Shown: positions 21,483-33,700, numbered from the stretch's first letter. The stretch: 64,000 bases of DNA from Microbotryum silenes-acaulis (GCA_003665825.1 QPFY01000001.1:2101001-2165000); one strand, 5' to 3'. Notes: generated from the sequence alone by a model not told the origin. Numbers and translations: made by a program.

Positions 21483-22281
21483 TTAGACTCGGTTGAGGAT
21501 CCAGAGCTGGTAAGCCGAGAGGACGGCACCGATCGAACCGACGGCGGTGGCGACCTCGGGCGAAAGGTTGCCCTCGATCCAGCCGAGACCAGCGGCGAGG
21601 ATGTCGAGCGAGTCGGCAATGACACCGACCTGGAGGGCACGGACGACGACAGCGGAGGTGGAATCCCTCAACAGGAGACCGAGGGCGATGTCACGGGCAC
21701 CGAACAATCGGACGGCTGAAGAGCGGAGAAACCGTGGTCAGTCTCGTGTCACACACAGCCAACAGCTACAGTAACAACTCACCAACCGACATCTCGGACT
21801 CGTTGCCAGGGTTGGTGGTGTTGGAGCCGACCGAGCCGCCGACGGAGACGCCATTGGGGCCCTTGTTGGCCGAGAAGCCGAAGGCACGGGTGGTGAAGAC
21901 TGTGTGGTTGGGAGCAATTCCCAGTCAGCCCCTCAGAGCTCGGCGAGGTACCAAGAAGGGAGACTCACAAGCGGGGGCAATGAAGGCGGCGAGACCGGCA
22001 GCGACCTGGAAAGGGGTCCACACGATACAATAACGGAAGGAGGTCAGTCTATGAAGTGTGTCGATGATGGGCTGGCACTCGGCTTGTCATCGGAGCGCGG
22101 CCGAGAGCGTTGCCGTAAATCGCTGACGAGGCGGCGCGGCGAGCCGAGCGAGCGCAAGCCCGTCGGCCGCCGGAACTTGAAATGAAATCGAGCCACTTAC
22201 CTTGGCAACGGACAAGACCTGAATGGGCGTGCTCGACGCGTTGACGGTCAAAAGCGATCCAGGGGAGGAGAAGCCAGACAT
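21483..22281 (-). CDS. Small DUF4267-type integral membrane protein
   Basis: Four exons. Start MSGFSSPGSLLTVNASSTP at 22281; a GTAAG-type donor follows QVLSVAK. Short exons then encode VAAGLAAFIAPA and FTTRAFGFSANKGPNG plus an Asn/Ser-rich loop. The last exon encodes AVRLFGARDIALGLLLRDST, ALQVGVIADSLDILAAGLG and VGSIGAVLSAYQLWIL, ending at 21483. The LFGARDxALG motif followed by hydrophobic helices matches the DUF4267 family, whose function is unknown. Three to four membrane segments are predicted by eye. No pathway can be inferred from the neighbours. Confidence 0.72.
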
Positions 22282-24261
22282 GTTTATAGGGTGGTGCTGT
22301 TGGAGGAGAACAAGCCACGGCAAGAGAGCGGGCGGGCCAGGCGAGCGGACCGCATCGAGGGTGGTGGGGGTAAGCGAGTGAGACGCTCGATCGGATTCCA
22401 TCGAGTGAACGTGCGGGGCGCGATATACCGACAGCGAGAGAGAAGCAGGCGAGAAGAGAGTCAGTGCCGGGTACTATGTTCGATGAAGGACATGGGGGCG
22501 CACTGACCTTGGGTGGTGGTTAAGTGGGTGAAAAACGGTGAGGAGGGCTTTGGTAAAAGTTGGGTGAGGGGAGGGAAGGAGAGAGAGGGAGAAGCAACCT
22601 GAGCCGGTGCCACGCCAGCGAGCGGGCTTCCGTGGAATTGCGAGCGCCGGTGACGACGACGTCATTTTCTCGCCACGCCACGCCAGCGCCAGCGCCGACC
22701 CGGCCGCGATCGGGCGCGCATCATCTCGGGCGTGAAATGCGACTCGCAACGGCGCGTTGACGCGTTCTGTAGTAGTCGAGCCCATCGCAGTCCTTGCGGA
22801 AAAAATGGTTTTCGAATTTGATGAGGGCCCGGTGTACGGAGGCAGGTTCTCATGATGGCTTCTCTGTCTCCTCGAACACCCCACTGCACCAGGTCTTCGG
22901 AGCGGGCCGACTCGAGTCCTCTCGGCAGGCGAGCACGAATTGTTCAACGTCACGGTCACAGGTCCGATCATTGTCACGGTGGCGCCTCCAATAGTACGGT
23001 TCCAACTGCCCTTCGACCAGTGTACCTCGCTCACCCGCACAAAGACCTTCGTGCTACCTATGTGTGCAACGCAATACTGCGTTTCTTCTTCTATGGTCGA
23101 ATGAACGCGGTTTCCGAGTCCTTCGTCCTGTGACCGAACGCCGCGGACTTGCTCCTTCGAACCCCCACTCAATCTCTTCGGCGCTATCGGCGACAAACAA
23201 TTGCATTGGCAACAAAATTCGAACAAATTCGGGAAGACTCCATATTTTGGACGATCTTCTCCTTTGCTACAAGCCGAAAGAAAAGCGACCCGACCTCTTG
23301 ATGCCGTGACCGACAGAGATCCGAGTCGCTTGAACCTTCATCCCCACTTGAGGTGAGTCCTTGGCCGAATCGTGGGTCAACATGTACAGCTCGACAACTG
23401 TCGATCGGTAGGAGCGACAGGTACTTCAAAACTCAAAATAGTTAACCCCAAATGGTGGCAGACTCGCCGACCATGGATCCGGCGAGCAAGTGGCGAGCAC
23501 GGCCAACGCCGGCGGGTGGGGCAGGGATCTGGAATGGTACGTCACTCTGCCGTGCTCGATGGACTGGGAGACTCACAACCAGGAACAACGAGAACCTATC
23601 AGACCGACTCCCTTTTGTGCTCATTAATGAGGCCCGAGTGATCAGTCACGTGGTCTGCCGATGTGGGGGAGAGGGGTCCATGATGATACCTTGCCGAACG
23701 CGTTGATGCTACTCACAGGATGGTTGGCGTGGATGGGTAACATGGCCGAATAAGTTGAATTCGAGTACGAAGAGGTGGTATAGCGTCCGTGCGAAGCGTG
23801 ATTCGCGAGACGACGCGGGCCGAGTGGAAGCTCGAAGGCAAAGAGCTGGGTGGCATCTGGCCCTCAGCGCCAGACGACGGCAAGGTGGCCCCTATTGTAC
23901 TCCTTCAAGAACTCGTGGTCTCTGGGTCGCGATGGAGAAAGAATTATCCCAGTAGCATATATAAAGGCGTTCTCGGATTTGTTATGTTGTACATCGCTGC
24001 TTCGAAGAAGAAGGATAAAGAGCAGTGGGATCGACGATCCCAGTCCCGCACAAGAGCTTTCGGCTACACTGACATCCGCGATCTGTTATTTCGAGGCACC
24101 ACTTCTATCTTTGTTCATTCGAGATACGCGTAGAACGTCTTGGGCGCTTTGCTGGCACAGGATCGGGATCCAGCTTTCGTTTCGGAGGGGCTGCATACTT
24201 CACGGCAACCTTCCGAGTGCGTTTGAAGTGAGGTGAAGTCTGCGTTCAGACGAGATAGGTA
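22282..24261. other. Gene-poor 2-kb region
   Basis: Between the DUF4267-type gene (whose 5' end is here) and the Fpg gene 3' end. A 250-codon minus frame (22474-23226) and smaller plus frames (23755-24236) are open but show no family and mixed codon use. The only candidate gene is a small multi-exon model at 23267-23743. Confidence 0.4.
23267..23743 (-). CDS. Possible small multi-exon protein
   Basis: Low-confidence model. MLPIHANHP (start 23743) is followed by a strong GTGAGT donor. A short middle exon is possible near 23575-23595. The next open segment encodes IPAPPAGVGRARHLLAGSM with coding-like codons, and a last segment encodes VVELYMLTHDSAKD and ends at 23267. The general plan (Pro-rich N-term, one central hydrophobic stretch, about 100 residues) resembles small mitochondrial inner-membrane subunits, but the diagnostic residues of such subunits are absent. 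I cannot name a family. Confidence 0.25.
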
Positions 24262-25969
24262 TTAGAGTTTAGCAATAGCTCGAAAGACCGTTCCTGTCAT
24301 CGGACTCACAATCAGTTCCTCTTTCAGCTCAACCTTGAGCGAGCCCGGAGCATCGTCTTCGTCTTCCCTAGAGACCGGTTCTTCCTCCTCGCCCTCCTCT
24401 TCACCTTCATCGTCACCTTTCGCTTTCCGTTTCCCCTCTTTGACTGTGGACTCTTTCTTGACCTTTTTTAAGAGTCCCGGCGGCAGCTTTTGTACCGAAG
24501 AGATGACCGCTGAGGTCCGTCCGCCCACGGTTATGTAGGTCACGGTCGTGGTCTCCCCATTCGGCTGCGAGGGATAAAATGCAATCGCAAGTTGAGTACA
24601 ATCTCAGTATAGGGTTTACCTTTCCCTTCAAGAGGCATATAGTTTCAAGACTCACCAAAACGAAGGTCTTGCCCCCACTTTTTCCCTTGCTCCACCTCGC
24701 ACCGAAAAGCCAATGACCAGGGAACTGGCGCGATTCGGCATCGACCGCGCATGCCGTGTTGGTGACGTTAATGATTTTGGAATGTAGTCTAATGAGTTCT
24801 TCTGGTGCTAGAGCGGACGCGGGATGGGAAGGGTGCTGAAGATGGCGAGTCGATGAAGGGTGTTAGCGACGACGCGCCAGGAGATGTAGCGACCGGTCCG
24901 TAATAGCTACCAGCTTGGCTTGATAGAGGATCTCATCAATCATCCAGTCTGCTCAAAGAAATTCCCATCAGAATATTTTCGACCTGAGGTGCTCCAGCTT
25001 CGGACACACTCCCGATGCCACAGAGAGGCCCATTCTGATCCAGCAACACGGCTTTGACAGGGGCGTTTCTTTTGCGCAGAGCTTCGGCGAGCACCTCGAC
25101 GGATGGCATAGCCAAGAACGGATCAGCGCCTAGAAATACAAAGGACTACAATCAGCTTTTACGCTGGGAGACTGCCTTGCGGAGATGCGTGTACCTACCT
25201 AATGAAACCAGAGGTTCCTGCTCCTCGGCGACACCTTCGATCAATTTGATCCTTCCGAATCGTCTCGAATCACAGAATGCCCATTCGGACCCTGCCAAAA
25301 TCACGTTTAGATTGATCAGAGAAGTGTTCAAGATCCAGACATCCGCGATCCACTGACCATCATCGAACTTGAAGCAAGCCTTGGCATACTTTGGTGGCCA
25401 CACGTTCGGATCCGTCTTGGCCCTCGGTGCTCGATAGACGGGACCCGATTCGCCTCGTACGACGGAGGTTCCGGACATGCCAAAGTGGAAGATTGGAGTG
25501 ATTGGGGCATCCAAGATGAGCTGGGAGGAGATAATTCAGAATGTCAGCTGCGTGTCGCGTCAAGTGGTTTGACATCGCGTCGCGGTTCCCACGTTGCACC
25601 ATACGGCTCGTCGTTCAGATGGAAGAACCATACCAGAGTCAAAGTCTCTTTAGAGCTCAGCTCCACCTCCCACGACTCACGTAAAAGTTCTTGCCCATCC
25701 TCCGCACCTCCTGAACGACCCGCCCCTGACACGCGGTTGCGAAAGCGGCAGCCGTCGTGCCACCAAACACGATCGTGTCTTCCAAGGCGATCACGGATAC
25801 TATCTTTCTTCCTACTGCTAGCCTATGAGAGTCATCATATCCGAGTAGCAAGTGCCGTCGGCTGCTGGATAGAGCGGTGTGTCCGACTGGACTCGACGAC
25901 GTGTGGGGAATGGGCGACTCACCTTTCGAGTCGCCGACGCGCTCGCTCGACTTCGGGTAGCTCGGGCAT
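24262..25969 (-). CDS. fpg: Formamidopyrimidine-DNA glycosylase (Fpg/MutM-like)
   Basis: Base-excision repair glycosylase and AP lyase for oxidised purines. The start is fixed at 25969 by MPELPEVERARRRL: the exposed Pro2 and Glu3 are the catalytic residues, so a longer N-terminus from 26284 is rejected. Exons in order give LAVGRKIVSVIALEDTIVF, GRVVQEVRRMGKNFY, PIFHFGMSGTSVVRG, WAFCDSRRFGRIKLI, and NAPVKAVLLDQNGPLCGIGS plus WMIDEILYQAK (the H2TH region; conserved Q-x-G-x-x-G-I-G-N-x-x-x-DE order). Then come HPSHPASALAPEEL and VGGRTSAVISSVQKLP in place of the zinc finger, with no CxxC pairs. The tail is a Lys/Glu-rich acidic extension of about 65 residues, as in zinc-less eukaryotic forms. About eight exons. 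Confidence 0.9.
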
Positions 25970-26544
25970 CACTGAGGGCAGTTGAAGTACGACAAAGTTG
26001 CGCCAGTAGGATGGGGATGTGCGAAGAAAGTTGTAGGGCGGCGTGAACGGCCGGGCAGGTAGGGGAAGCGTGCGAGGGCAAAGTGGGGGTCCGCACTCGG
26101 CAGCTTCGACTCGGAGTTCCCGCCTAAAAAATAGGGTACTCTTTCGCGCGAGCTGAAGGGCGTGGAAGGGCGCCGATACGCGAGGATGCGCGCGCCGCGT
26201 GTGTGCTGCCGCGCCGGCGAATGACTGCCGGCGTTGAGCGCTTGAGCTTGGGCTTGAGCTTGAGCTCTGGCCGTTCAAACCCAATCGCCCCAGCCCTCGA
26301 CGGCGAGGGTTTCAAAACTGCTTGACTCCAGGTAGTCGCACTTTTTTCTTCATCGTGCCCGAGTCTGGACGCGCCAAGAGCCTGTATCTATCGCATCGTA
26401 GCTCCGACCCGACTTTCGACGCGTTCCAGCTCGCTCGGTTGCTCGGTTGCTCGGTCGCTCGGTCGCTCTTCCGTCATCAAGAGGCGCCCCCTCCGCCCCG
26501 AAAGCCCCGCCCCCCGTTCTGAAAGCGCTGCAACACGCCCGGTC
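25970..26544. promoter_or_regulatory. Divergent promoter region fpg / unknown gene
   Basis: The 575 bp between two divergent starts, including an 8-bp repeat array at 26433-26464 and a GCTTGAGCTTGGGCTTGAGC repeat near 26240-26265. No gene of its own is seen. Confidence 0.5.
26433..26464. repeat. Short tandem repeat, unit GCTCGGTT/GCTCGGTC x4
   Basis: Four consecutive 8-bp units, two ending TT and two ending TC, about 80 bp upstream of the ATG at 26545. The promoter position suggests a possible repeated site, but simple-sequence slippage is equally likely. Confidence 0.75.
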
Positions 26545-28055
26545 ATGAGCTCGTCCCGGACCCACCGCACCGCCTACCTCGGCAATGGCTTCCAACCGGT
26601 CGCTCTCGCACCGCCCTTGTCGAGTCTCCCGCTGCCAGCGTATGCACGAAGCGTCGTGTCGACCTCCGACCCCTCCGCCGCCGCGCCGGCTCGTAGCCGA
26701 CTCCGGAAAGAGGACCGTCGCGACCGAGGTGGCAATGTCTTACCGCCAGGATCAGGCACAGGCTATGGCCAAACGACCAAGGAAGGCGTCGTCAGTAACG
26801 GCATGGAGAAGGGCGGCGTCGCACCGAGGATACAGGCGACCGTGCAGTACGCCAAGGAGCGCAGGCAGCAGCGCAAGGAACGGAGAAACGGCGACGGCGT
26901 CATGCGGAGAAACATGCCCGTCGATGACCACGGCGTCGCTCATGATTCGGAGTGTCAGTTCAGTATTTGTCTCAGCGACGGGTGGTCCCTTTTGCGTTTG
27001 CGAGACCGGGTCAAACCGTCTAGGCGAATGTTCAAGTGGGGCAGTCGGCCCGAGCATGACCCCTGATACCCCATGTGTTTCCCACCTTCCCCCTTTTCCG
27101 TCACCAGATGTCCAATTCAGGACGGCAACACCAGTCCATGTCCACTCGCAACGGAATCAACTCGGCCCCGGACGCGAACACGACGATGATGGCTCAGCGT
27201 CCGAATCTTCGGCCTCCACCTCGTCCTCGACCGAAGACTCGGGCGCATCTCGCTTCGGCCCAACACCTTATAGCTACCAAGCGACGACAAGACGGACTTC
27301 GGCGTCGACGCATCACTATACCGCACCTATGGGGTCCACCGTGTCCGCGATCCCGAGCTACCTCGCACCTCAACCGCATCGGATAAGTCTCGATCGGACA
27401 ACCTCGCTCGCTGTTCCACGCGCACCTTCCCCACGGCGGAAGAGCGGCGACTACAACCCTTCCGTGTACCGTATGGCAACATCGGGCTATGATCGTAGTG
27501 CAGGTGGGAGCGTCTATGGTTCCTATGCCAGTGGTATCGGGCTGGGGGCACCGATGGGGAAAAATAAGGCCATATCCTCGACGAACGGCGATCTGAGACG
27601 GCAGACGACATCCTCCTTTCAACCCCCGGCACCAACGTTCTCCTCGCGGCCACCAGAATTTGACCCACTTTCCCAATTGAGTGTCACAGCGCGCGCCGTT
27701 TCCTCCGCCGACGCGAGGTCCCTCCTAGGGTCGACGGCTAGGCTATCCTTGTCGAGTTCGGCCGAAGGCTCGGTCGATCCGGTCGGCAATGGGTACAACA
27801 AGTATGCATTAAAGGAAGCGAGTACACGGCCACCAAATATGGAAGGGACCGCACTCGACGCAGGTGTGCACGGGATGAAGCGAAGTTGGGATGGATTTAA
27901 GCTCGAGATGAAGTTCGGTGCGTCTGGTCTTTCGAGTCGGAGCTTATCCCTGGTGGGGTTCTAACGCGTAATTGTACCATGCTCTCTATCTAACAGGCAC
28001 CCACAAGGTTGGCAAAAAGATATCTCGGAAATTGACCAACTCTCTCGGCGTTTGA
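26545..28055 (+). CDS. Hypothetical Ser/Arg-rich disordered protein
   Basis: Not recognised. Three exons: 26545-26953, 27108-27917 and 27997-28055, with splice phases closing (TAT codon across intron 1, GGC across intron 2). The N-terminus has MSSSRTHRTAYLGNGFQPV and a basic stretch (YAKERRQQRKERRNGD). The middle is Ser/Thr/Tyr-rich low complexity, with SASESSASTSSSTEDSG and Tyr-Gly-Ser repeats. The C-terminus is compact and basic (WDGFKLEMKFGTHKVGKK, then KLTNSLGV). It may be a disordered regulatory or cytoskeletal protein. There are no catalytic motifs or membrane segments. Confidence 0.65.
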
Positions 28056-28128
28056 ACAAGAACCCTTCATCGCACTACACTTCTGGTCAACAGACGGAGG
28101 GGGTTTCTTTCTCCCTCTCTCTCCTTTA

Positions 28129-28166
28129 CCCCCCCCCCCTTCCCCCCCCCCCCCCCCCCCCCCCCC
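28129..28166. repeat. Poly-C tract
   Basis: Runs of 11 and 25 C separated by TT, in a pyrimidine-rich 3' flank. The length is probably not reliably determined in the assembly. Confidence 0.85.
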
Positions 28167-28486
28167 GCTCCGCTCCGCCTCGCCTGTTTGTACGACTAAT
28201 GCATTTCCCTTGTCGTCGACATTTTATACCCCGATGGGCTCTCTCTCTGTCTCTGTCTCCTCACTTCTCTCTCCCTCTGTCTTTTCTGTTCGAGCAAAGG
28301 GACCGAGCGAGAACGCCCCCTCTATGATACGTTCCTCAGAGCTCCCCAACGCTTGCAATGCACCCCTCGAATTTATTGTGCTCTATCTCGCTTCGATCAT
28401 GTGCCGTTGGTGTAAATGCGATAGGATACAGCATAACAACAAGATTGCTAAACAGGAAAGGTAGAAAATCAAGAGAGAACAGCACC

Positions 28487-29487
28487 TCACAAACTTCTAA
28501 CGTCCCTGAGGTGATCCTCCTGCGGCTCATCCTTGACCTCCCCTCGCAAACCCGTGACTTTCTCCAACGTCGACCGTTCTTCCTCAGTCAAAGTCAACCC
28601 TTCAAAAGCTTTCCTCTTATCTTCCATCGTCACCTCGGTTCCATTTGGATTAGTTAACGCCCTAGCCAGGACGGGTCGATCGAAAAATTGAAGAACACGT
28701 TCGAGCTGCGCGAGGTATCGAGTTTGTGTCAAGTGGAGCTTGAGCGCGTTGAGGATTGGGGCGACGTTTTCTTGGACGTTTTCGATGGAGACTGGTGAGG
28801 AGGGATTGGTGGATAGAAGGAAGAGGACTTTGGAAGCTGTGAAGGAAAAGGTTGGTACGCCTCGCTGTGGTCCGAGAAAGGGTTTTCAGAATCAGCTGGT
28901 GTGAGATTGGTGGCGTGCTTTCGCCGTTGAAGATCGTACGCACATAGCTTGACCACTTTCTCGCAATCTCAACAATCATCGGTCCCTGCTCTTTCCATGC
29001 TACAGCTCCTACGAGGCCCTCTCGATCCTTTTCCCAAAGCTTGAGGAAAGATCTGAGGATCAAATCGAGCACTTCGACATCTTCGGACCTGTCACCACGG
29101 ATGTAACTGTTGCCGTTCAAAAGAGTGAGGGCGAGATTCAGGCTGGTGAGATAAGAACGTTGGAGGTAGTGGTGCTGGATCGCGAAGATCTTCCGGCGGT
29201 GAAGGTCTTTGAGCTGCGAGGTGGATTCATGGTCCTCTTGCGGTGGGATTGAGGAGGGGGAGCTGGATTGAGCTACAGAGGTGAGGTACCACTGCGACCA
29301 AGCGCTCAGTTCAGCAACTTGCGAAATATGCTTGCAAGTCCCACACGCTCTCACGCACCTCGGGTTCCTCCAACTTGGCCGAATAGTCCCTCGCCTGGAG
29401 TCGAGCCGCTTCGATCCTCGCTCGTCGGGCCAGTGTTGCCGAGTCATCCTCGTAATCAGAGATGTCCAGATCCGCGAATTCGTCCAT
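28487..29487 (-). CDS. Hypothetical conserved-looking helical protein
   Basis: Not recognised. Exon 1 (from 29487) encodes MDEFADLDISDYEDD, then LARRARIEAARLQARDYSAK and KLEEPE with a GTGCGT donor. The following exon (after about 29275) encodes LHRRKIFAIQHHYLQRSYLTS, LNLALTLLNGNSYIRGD, VLDLILRSFLKLWEKDREGL and MIVEIARKW. The last exon encodes LFLLSTNPSSPVSIENV, then LHLTQTRYLAQLERVLQFFD, LARALTNPNG, and an acidic C-terminus ending at 28487. Codon choice is strongly coding throughout. It is all-helical with no signal peptide. The acidic start resembles nuclear or ribosome-biogenesis factors, but that is only an impression. It is divergent from the methyltransferase gene, 161 bp apart. Confidence 0.65.
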
Positions 29488-29648
29488 GAGCGTCGTTGAA
29501 GTTGGCTATGCGATGAAGAAAGAGGCGCGAGGAAGAGCCAGGTGGCGGACAACTTCGCTCGTGCCTCCTTGCCCTCCTCCGCATCGTGCAGGGTCACGTG
29601 ACCTTCCGACTTCAGCTCGGCCTCACTGGGGGACCCAACAATGCCACG

Positions 29649-30611
29649 ATGAACCAACCCGCAAGCGATACCAAGCACATCAAAGCACTCCCTTACACTT
29701 TCCCGGATGGTCGGATGATCGAGCTCTTGCAGGATGACACTCTAGGCGATTCGACGGGACGATCTCTTTGGCTTGGCGCGCAGTTGCTCGTGTTGTACTT
29801 ACATTCGGTGTTGCACAAGGTGAAGGTGTTGACGAAGGGGAAGGATGGTGGGTGGAAACGGAGAAGAGCTATTGAGCTTGGGGCAGGGACAGGTACATAC
29901 GGCCACGTGATTTCAAAATGATCCCTGTCACCTCCCACACGCGAAGCCCGGCAGGCTGAAACTCATAAAGGACTTTCTTTCTCTCAGGCCTTATGTCCAT
30001 GTACCTCCACTCCCAAGGTTACGACGTCCTGTCAACCGACATGCCCTTCATCGCCCACTTCTGTCTAAAGGCCAACTTTGACCATAACCCGGGTCTGACC
30101 TCGAATTTGACCATGCTTGATCCGTCGATCGTTCCTCCGAGGTTCTATGCAAAGGGACTGGATTGGTCCGTCTCTTCTTCTGAATGGTCTTTCGACGATC
30201 TGAGGGACGTCGCCTCGACTACAGGCCCCAGCCAGTCCGGTGCCGATCCCGATGAGGAGAATTGGACCCCTCCCGAATCCCCCATCGACCCTCCCTTCGA
30301 TCTCATCGTCTTATCCGACGTCATTTACTCTTGTGCCCTCGTCGAGCCCCTCCTCAACGCCCTACGATCCCTCCGACCTTTCCCCTCTATCAACGACCTA
30401 CATCGCCGTCGAAGTCAGGGACCCCGAATTGATCTCGGGCTTCTTTGTACGAGCCAAAGGGGAGGGGTGGAAGTGCTCCAAAGTTGATCAGCTCATATTG
30501 AACAAATTGATGAGGGCGGTTGCATGGGATGAGCTGGGCTGGGAGGGCGTCGAGGTCTGGTGTCTCAAGCGAAGGAGCAAGTCGAAAGTACCCGTGAGGA
30601 AGCAGGCTTAG
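29649..30611 (+). CDS. METTL21-type protein methyltransferase (Methyltransf_16), apparent frameshift
   Basis: SAM-dependent lysine methyltransferase of the seven-beta-strand class that modifies translation factors or chaperones. Exon 1 encodes MNQPASDTKHIKALPYTF and RSLWLGAQLLVLYL, ending in the SAM motif ELGAGTG, which is split by an intron (about 29893-29988) and continues GLMSMYLHSQGYDVLSTD. The post-I motif region FDLIVLSDVIYSCALVEPLL is present. After LLNALRSL, the frame must advance by one base (within about 30370-30400, near TTTCCCCTC) to continue as TTYIAVEVRDPELISGFFV, CSKVDQLILNKL and the C-terminus at 30611. No splice site can account for this, so it is a sequence error or an inactivating indel. 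Confidence 0.75.
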
Positions 30612-30711
30612 CTCACAGGGATGGTTAGAATTCGCGCCTTTGCATAGTGTTGAATAGACAGGCAGTGACTAATTTGTAAATACAGGTAATGGTGGGTAAT
30701 GGTGTTTTCTG

Positions 30712-33700
30712 CTACGAGGGTATGATGGTCACATTCGCTTCGAGCCACTTGTCCATCTCGTCGGCCGAGTCCACTTCCTCCACCTCATTAACTTCAGAGG
30801 CCATCGGAAGGTCCTTCTCGCTGGGGATCGCAGTCAAGCTGAGCGACTCGTGAAAGCGTTCTTTCACGTCGTGTTCAACGACTTCGACTGGGAAAGTTTG
30901 AGGCTCATCGGGTACGCGCGGCGACGATGAGTGCGGTGTCAGGAACAGAGGGGAGTCGCGTCGAGAAGAGAAGGCGGGCGAGCTGGAAGAGTGATCCACG
31001 GCTTCGTCGTCGCGCATCGGAGGTGTCTGATAGCGCGAGCGATTGGTGTGAGCCGCAGCAGCGGGCGTTTCTTCGTCCGCTTCATCGTCAGAGTCAACAC
31101 GTTTGCGCTTCAACGCCTGACCCATGCCAGTTGGATCCGGAAGTTCCGAATCGAGATCCGAATCGTCCGCAAGCTCATCAACCTCAGCAAAAAGCTCGTC
31201 CGCGCTCTTTTGTCTCGCAAGTTGCTGCTTCAGCGGGAGTCGATGCGTGTTCGCTGATCCAGGAGCAGGCTTTTGGGAGAGAACGCTATGGAGTTGATCG
31301 TCTGAAGACTCGTCATCGTCGTCAGAGGAAGGTATCTCGAGCTGCACTGGGGCCTTGGTGGGTCTGGCTTTCTTCCCCAGGTTCGGCTTCTTCTGGTTTC
31401 GGCATGAAGCGCGAGCCTTGGTGGCTCTCGCCACCTGGTCAGGGTGCAACAACTCATCCTCTGAGTCGGTTTCAATCTCGTCCTCTTCCCTTGAAGCAGA
31501 CTTGCGAGACGTCGAGCTCGAAGAAGAGAAAAAGTCGAACAGGGTATCTTTCTTGGTATGGGCCGGAGCAGAGGCGACGGGAACTTTGACGGAAGAAAAC
31601 TTGGTGTTCTTTCCTTGATGCGATTTGATGACTTTAGCCGGTGCCTCGTGAGACCCCTCAGCTTGGTCCTGGTCGGTTGTGCTCTTTTTGCGCGCTGGAC
31701 GAGGTGGTTTGTCGACGCCTTCACGGCAGCTGGCAATGCCTCGGGTTACGGGTCAGGGGACGTCAAATTGCCCAAGCCGAAGTTGCTTACCACAGGTGTC
31801 GGCACTTAGTCTTGTCATTGCACGAGTGACCGCATTCATACTTGCCGTCAGCTCGACGATTGCGAACGACTTCCTTTGTAGCCACAGCTGCGACAAAGAA
31901 CAGGTCGTTTCAGCCGGTGAAAACACAAGTGAGTACACGATGCGACTCACCACTGCCGGAATGAGACGCCACAACGGGCTTTGCTACAGATTTGCCTTCG
32001 ACGTTCGCGTGAGCTTCATCGGCGCGAGGGATTTCCTGCTCTTCCACTTCATCCAGTTCCTCCTCATCGAAGTCTTGCTCGAATTCATCCACCAGATCAT
32101 CCTCCATCTCTGCCCCCACGCGTTCGTCCGACGACGGGGCCAAAACCGGCAAAGGATACTCGCTAGCGTTCGTCGAAGGCTTGAGCTGCGCTTTCGTTTC
32201 CGATCCAGCGATCGCATCGGCCGAGACGGTGCCGATGATACGCTGTGAAGGCTTGACGAGGATGACAGCGACTGAGAAAGCTTGCTTCTTGGTCGCGAAC
32301 AATTTATCGAGACGCATCTTGCGGAACTCGATGAATTCATGGTCCGAGGTTGTGAGTGTGACCATGGCCCAGAGGAGTCCGCCACCTTTCTTGACGATCG
32401 GCGCCGGTTGGGTAGCCTTGAGGCCAATCTCGACGTGCACGTGGACTTTGACGCCCGTATCGACAACTTCTTCCTCTTTAGCTTGCAATGAGATCGTGAA
32501 TTGAGGTAGCGAACGCGCCTGAGCGAGGATCTTTCGGCCGAAGGGTGGATGGCGGTTGGTGAGCAATTCGATCCTCGAAGCCTCGGTTTCACGAAGGTCC
32601 GCGATCGTCTTGATCCCCTTGCTCGACAGGGCTTGCGAGTACTTCTCGCCGACACCTTCGATCTGCCTCAAAGACGCCGCCGAGTCATCCCAGGCTCGAG
32701 CCGAGATCGCACGCATCAACTCGAGAGCCGCCTTGATGCCTCCATCCCGACGCTCGAGCGCAAGGTCGACCATACACTTGGCGATCCGCAGCGCACTCGG
32801 AAAGATGAGGCTTTCCTCCGACACTGGGTTGCTGACGTCGGCGGTTTTGAGCTCGCCAGCGAGGCCCATGAGCACGACTTGTATCAGCACGAAGATCTTG
32901 TCCGCCGAGCTGACGACCTTGGCCGCGGGATACCGGATCATCTTGTTCGCCTTCATCAGCATTGCCTTTTCTCCACCCGCACGAATACGAAGGCTTGAGA
33001 ATTCGCCCGCCTTCGACATGGCCTCGAGTAGAGTACGCATGCTGGATTTGAGTGGCAAATTCTTCAAAGCGACAAAGGTGGCCTGACAGAGGAAGAACTT
33101 GGACATCATCTCGCTGTAGGGTGTGGCAATAATCAGCTCGTCATGCTTCTCGACGATGCCATTCTTGGTGAGTTCGGCGACGGCTTCAACACAGATTTCC
33201 TCGAGGCGAGCGTCGGCGGGCTTGTTTGGTTCCTTGGCAAGGGCGTAATGCGAGGGGTTCTTGGAAATGCGCACGTAGAGAAACGTCGAATGCAGCCACT
33301 TTAGAGCCGACGGAACACTGCGGATCGTGCGAAGGATGATCTCGGAATTGATGTGTTCGGTTAAATTTTTGTGCAGACTTGACTCGAGTACCGTGCTCGA
33401 GTTCGCCAATAACTCGTAGTGACGAATTTGATCACGCTCGGTCATGATGCAAGCCACGCCCATTGTGTCGTATTGCGGACGACCAGCCCTACCGAGCATC
33501 TGAAGCAACTCGGTGTCGTCGAGTTCGTACATTCTCCCGTCCCGAAACTGCTTCGTTCCTTTGACGATGACCATCCGTGCTGGCAAGTTGACGCCCACGG
33601 CGAGGGTCGAAGTGGAGCAGACGACCGAGATCGAGCCGGCGAGGAAGAGCTGCTCGATGAGCTTTCGGTCATCCATGTCGAGGCCAGCGTGATGGTAAGC

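Noticed and set aside
22474..23226. 250-codon minus-strand open frame in the gene-poor region
   Set aside because: Codon third positions are not biased as in real genes nearby, the N-terminal part is Cys-rich and the C-terminal part Pro/His-rich, and no motif was found. Transcript evidence could reopen it.
25970..26284. N-terminal extension of Fpg from an upstream in-frame ATG
   Set aside because: The enzyme needs Pro2 as its free N-terminus for catalysis; initiation upstream would abolish it.
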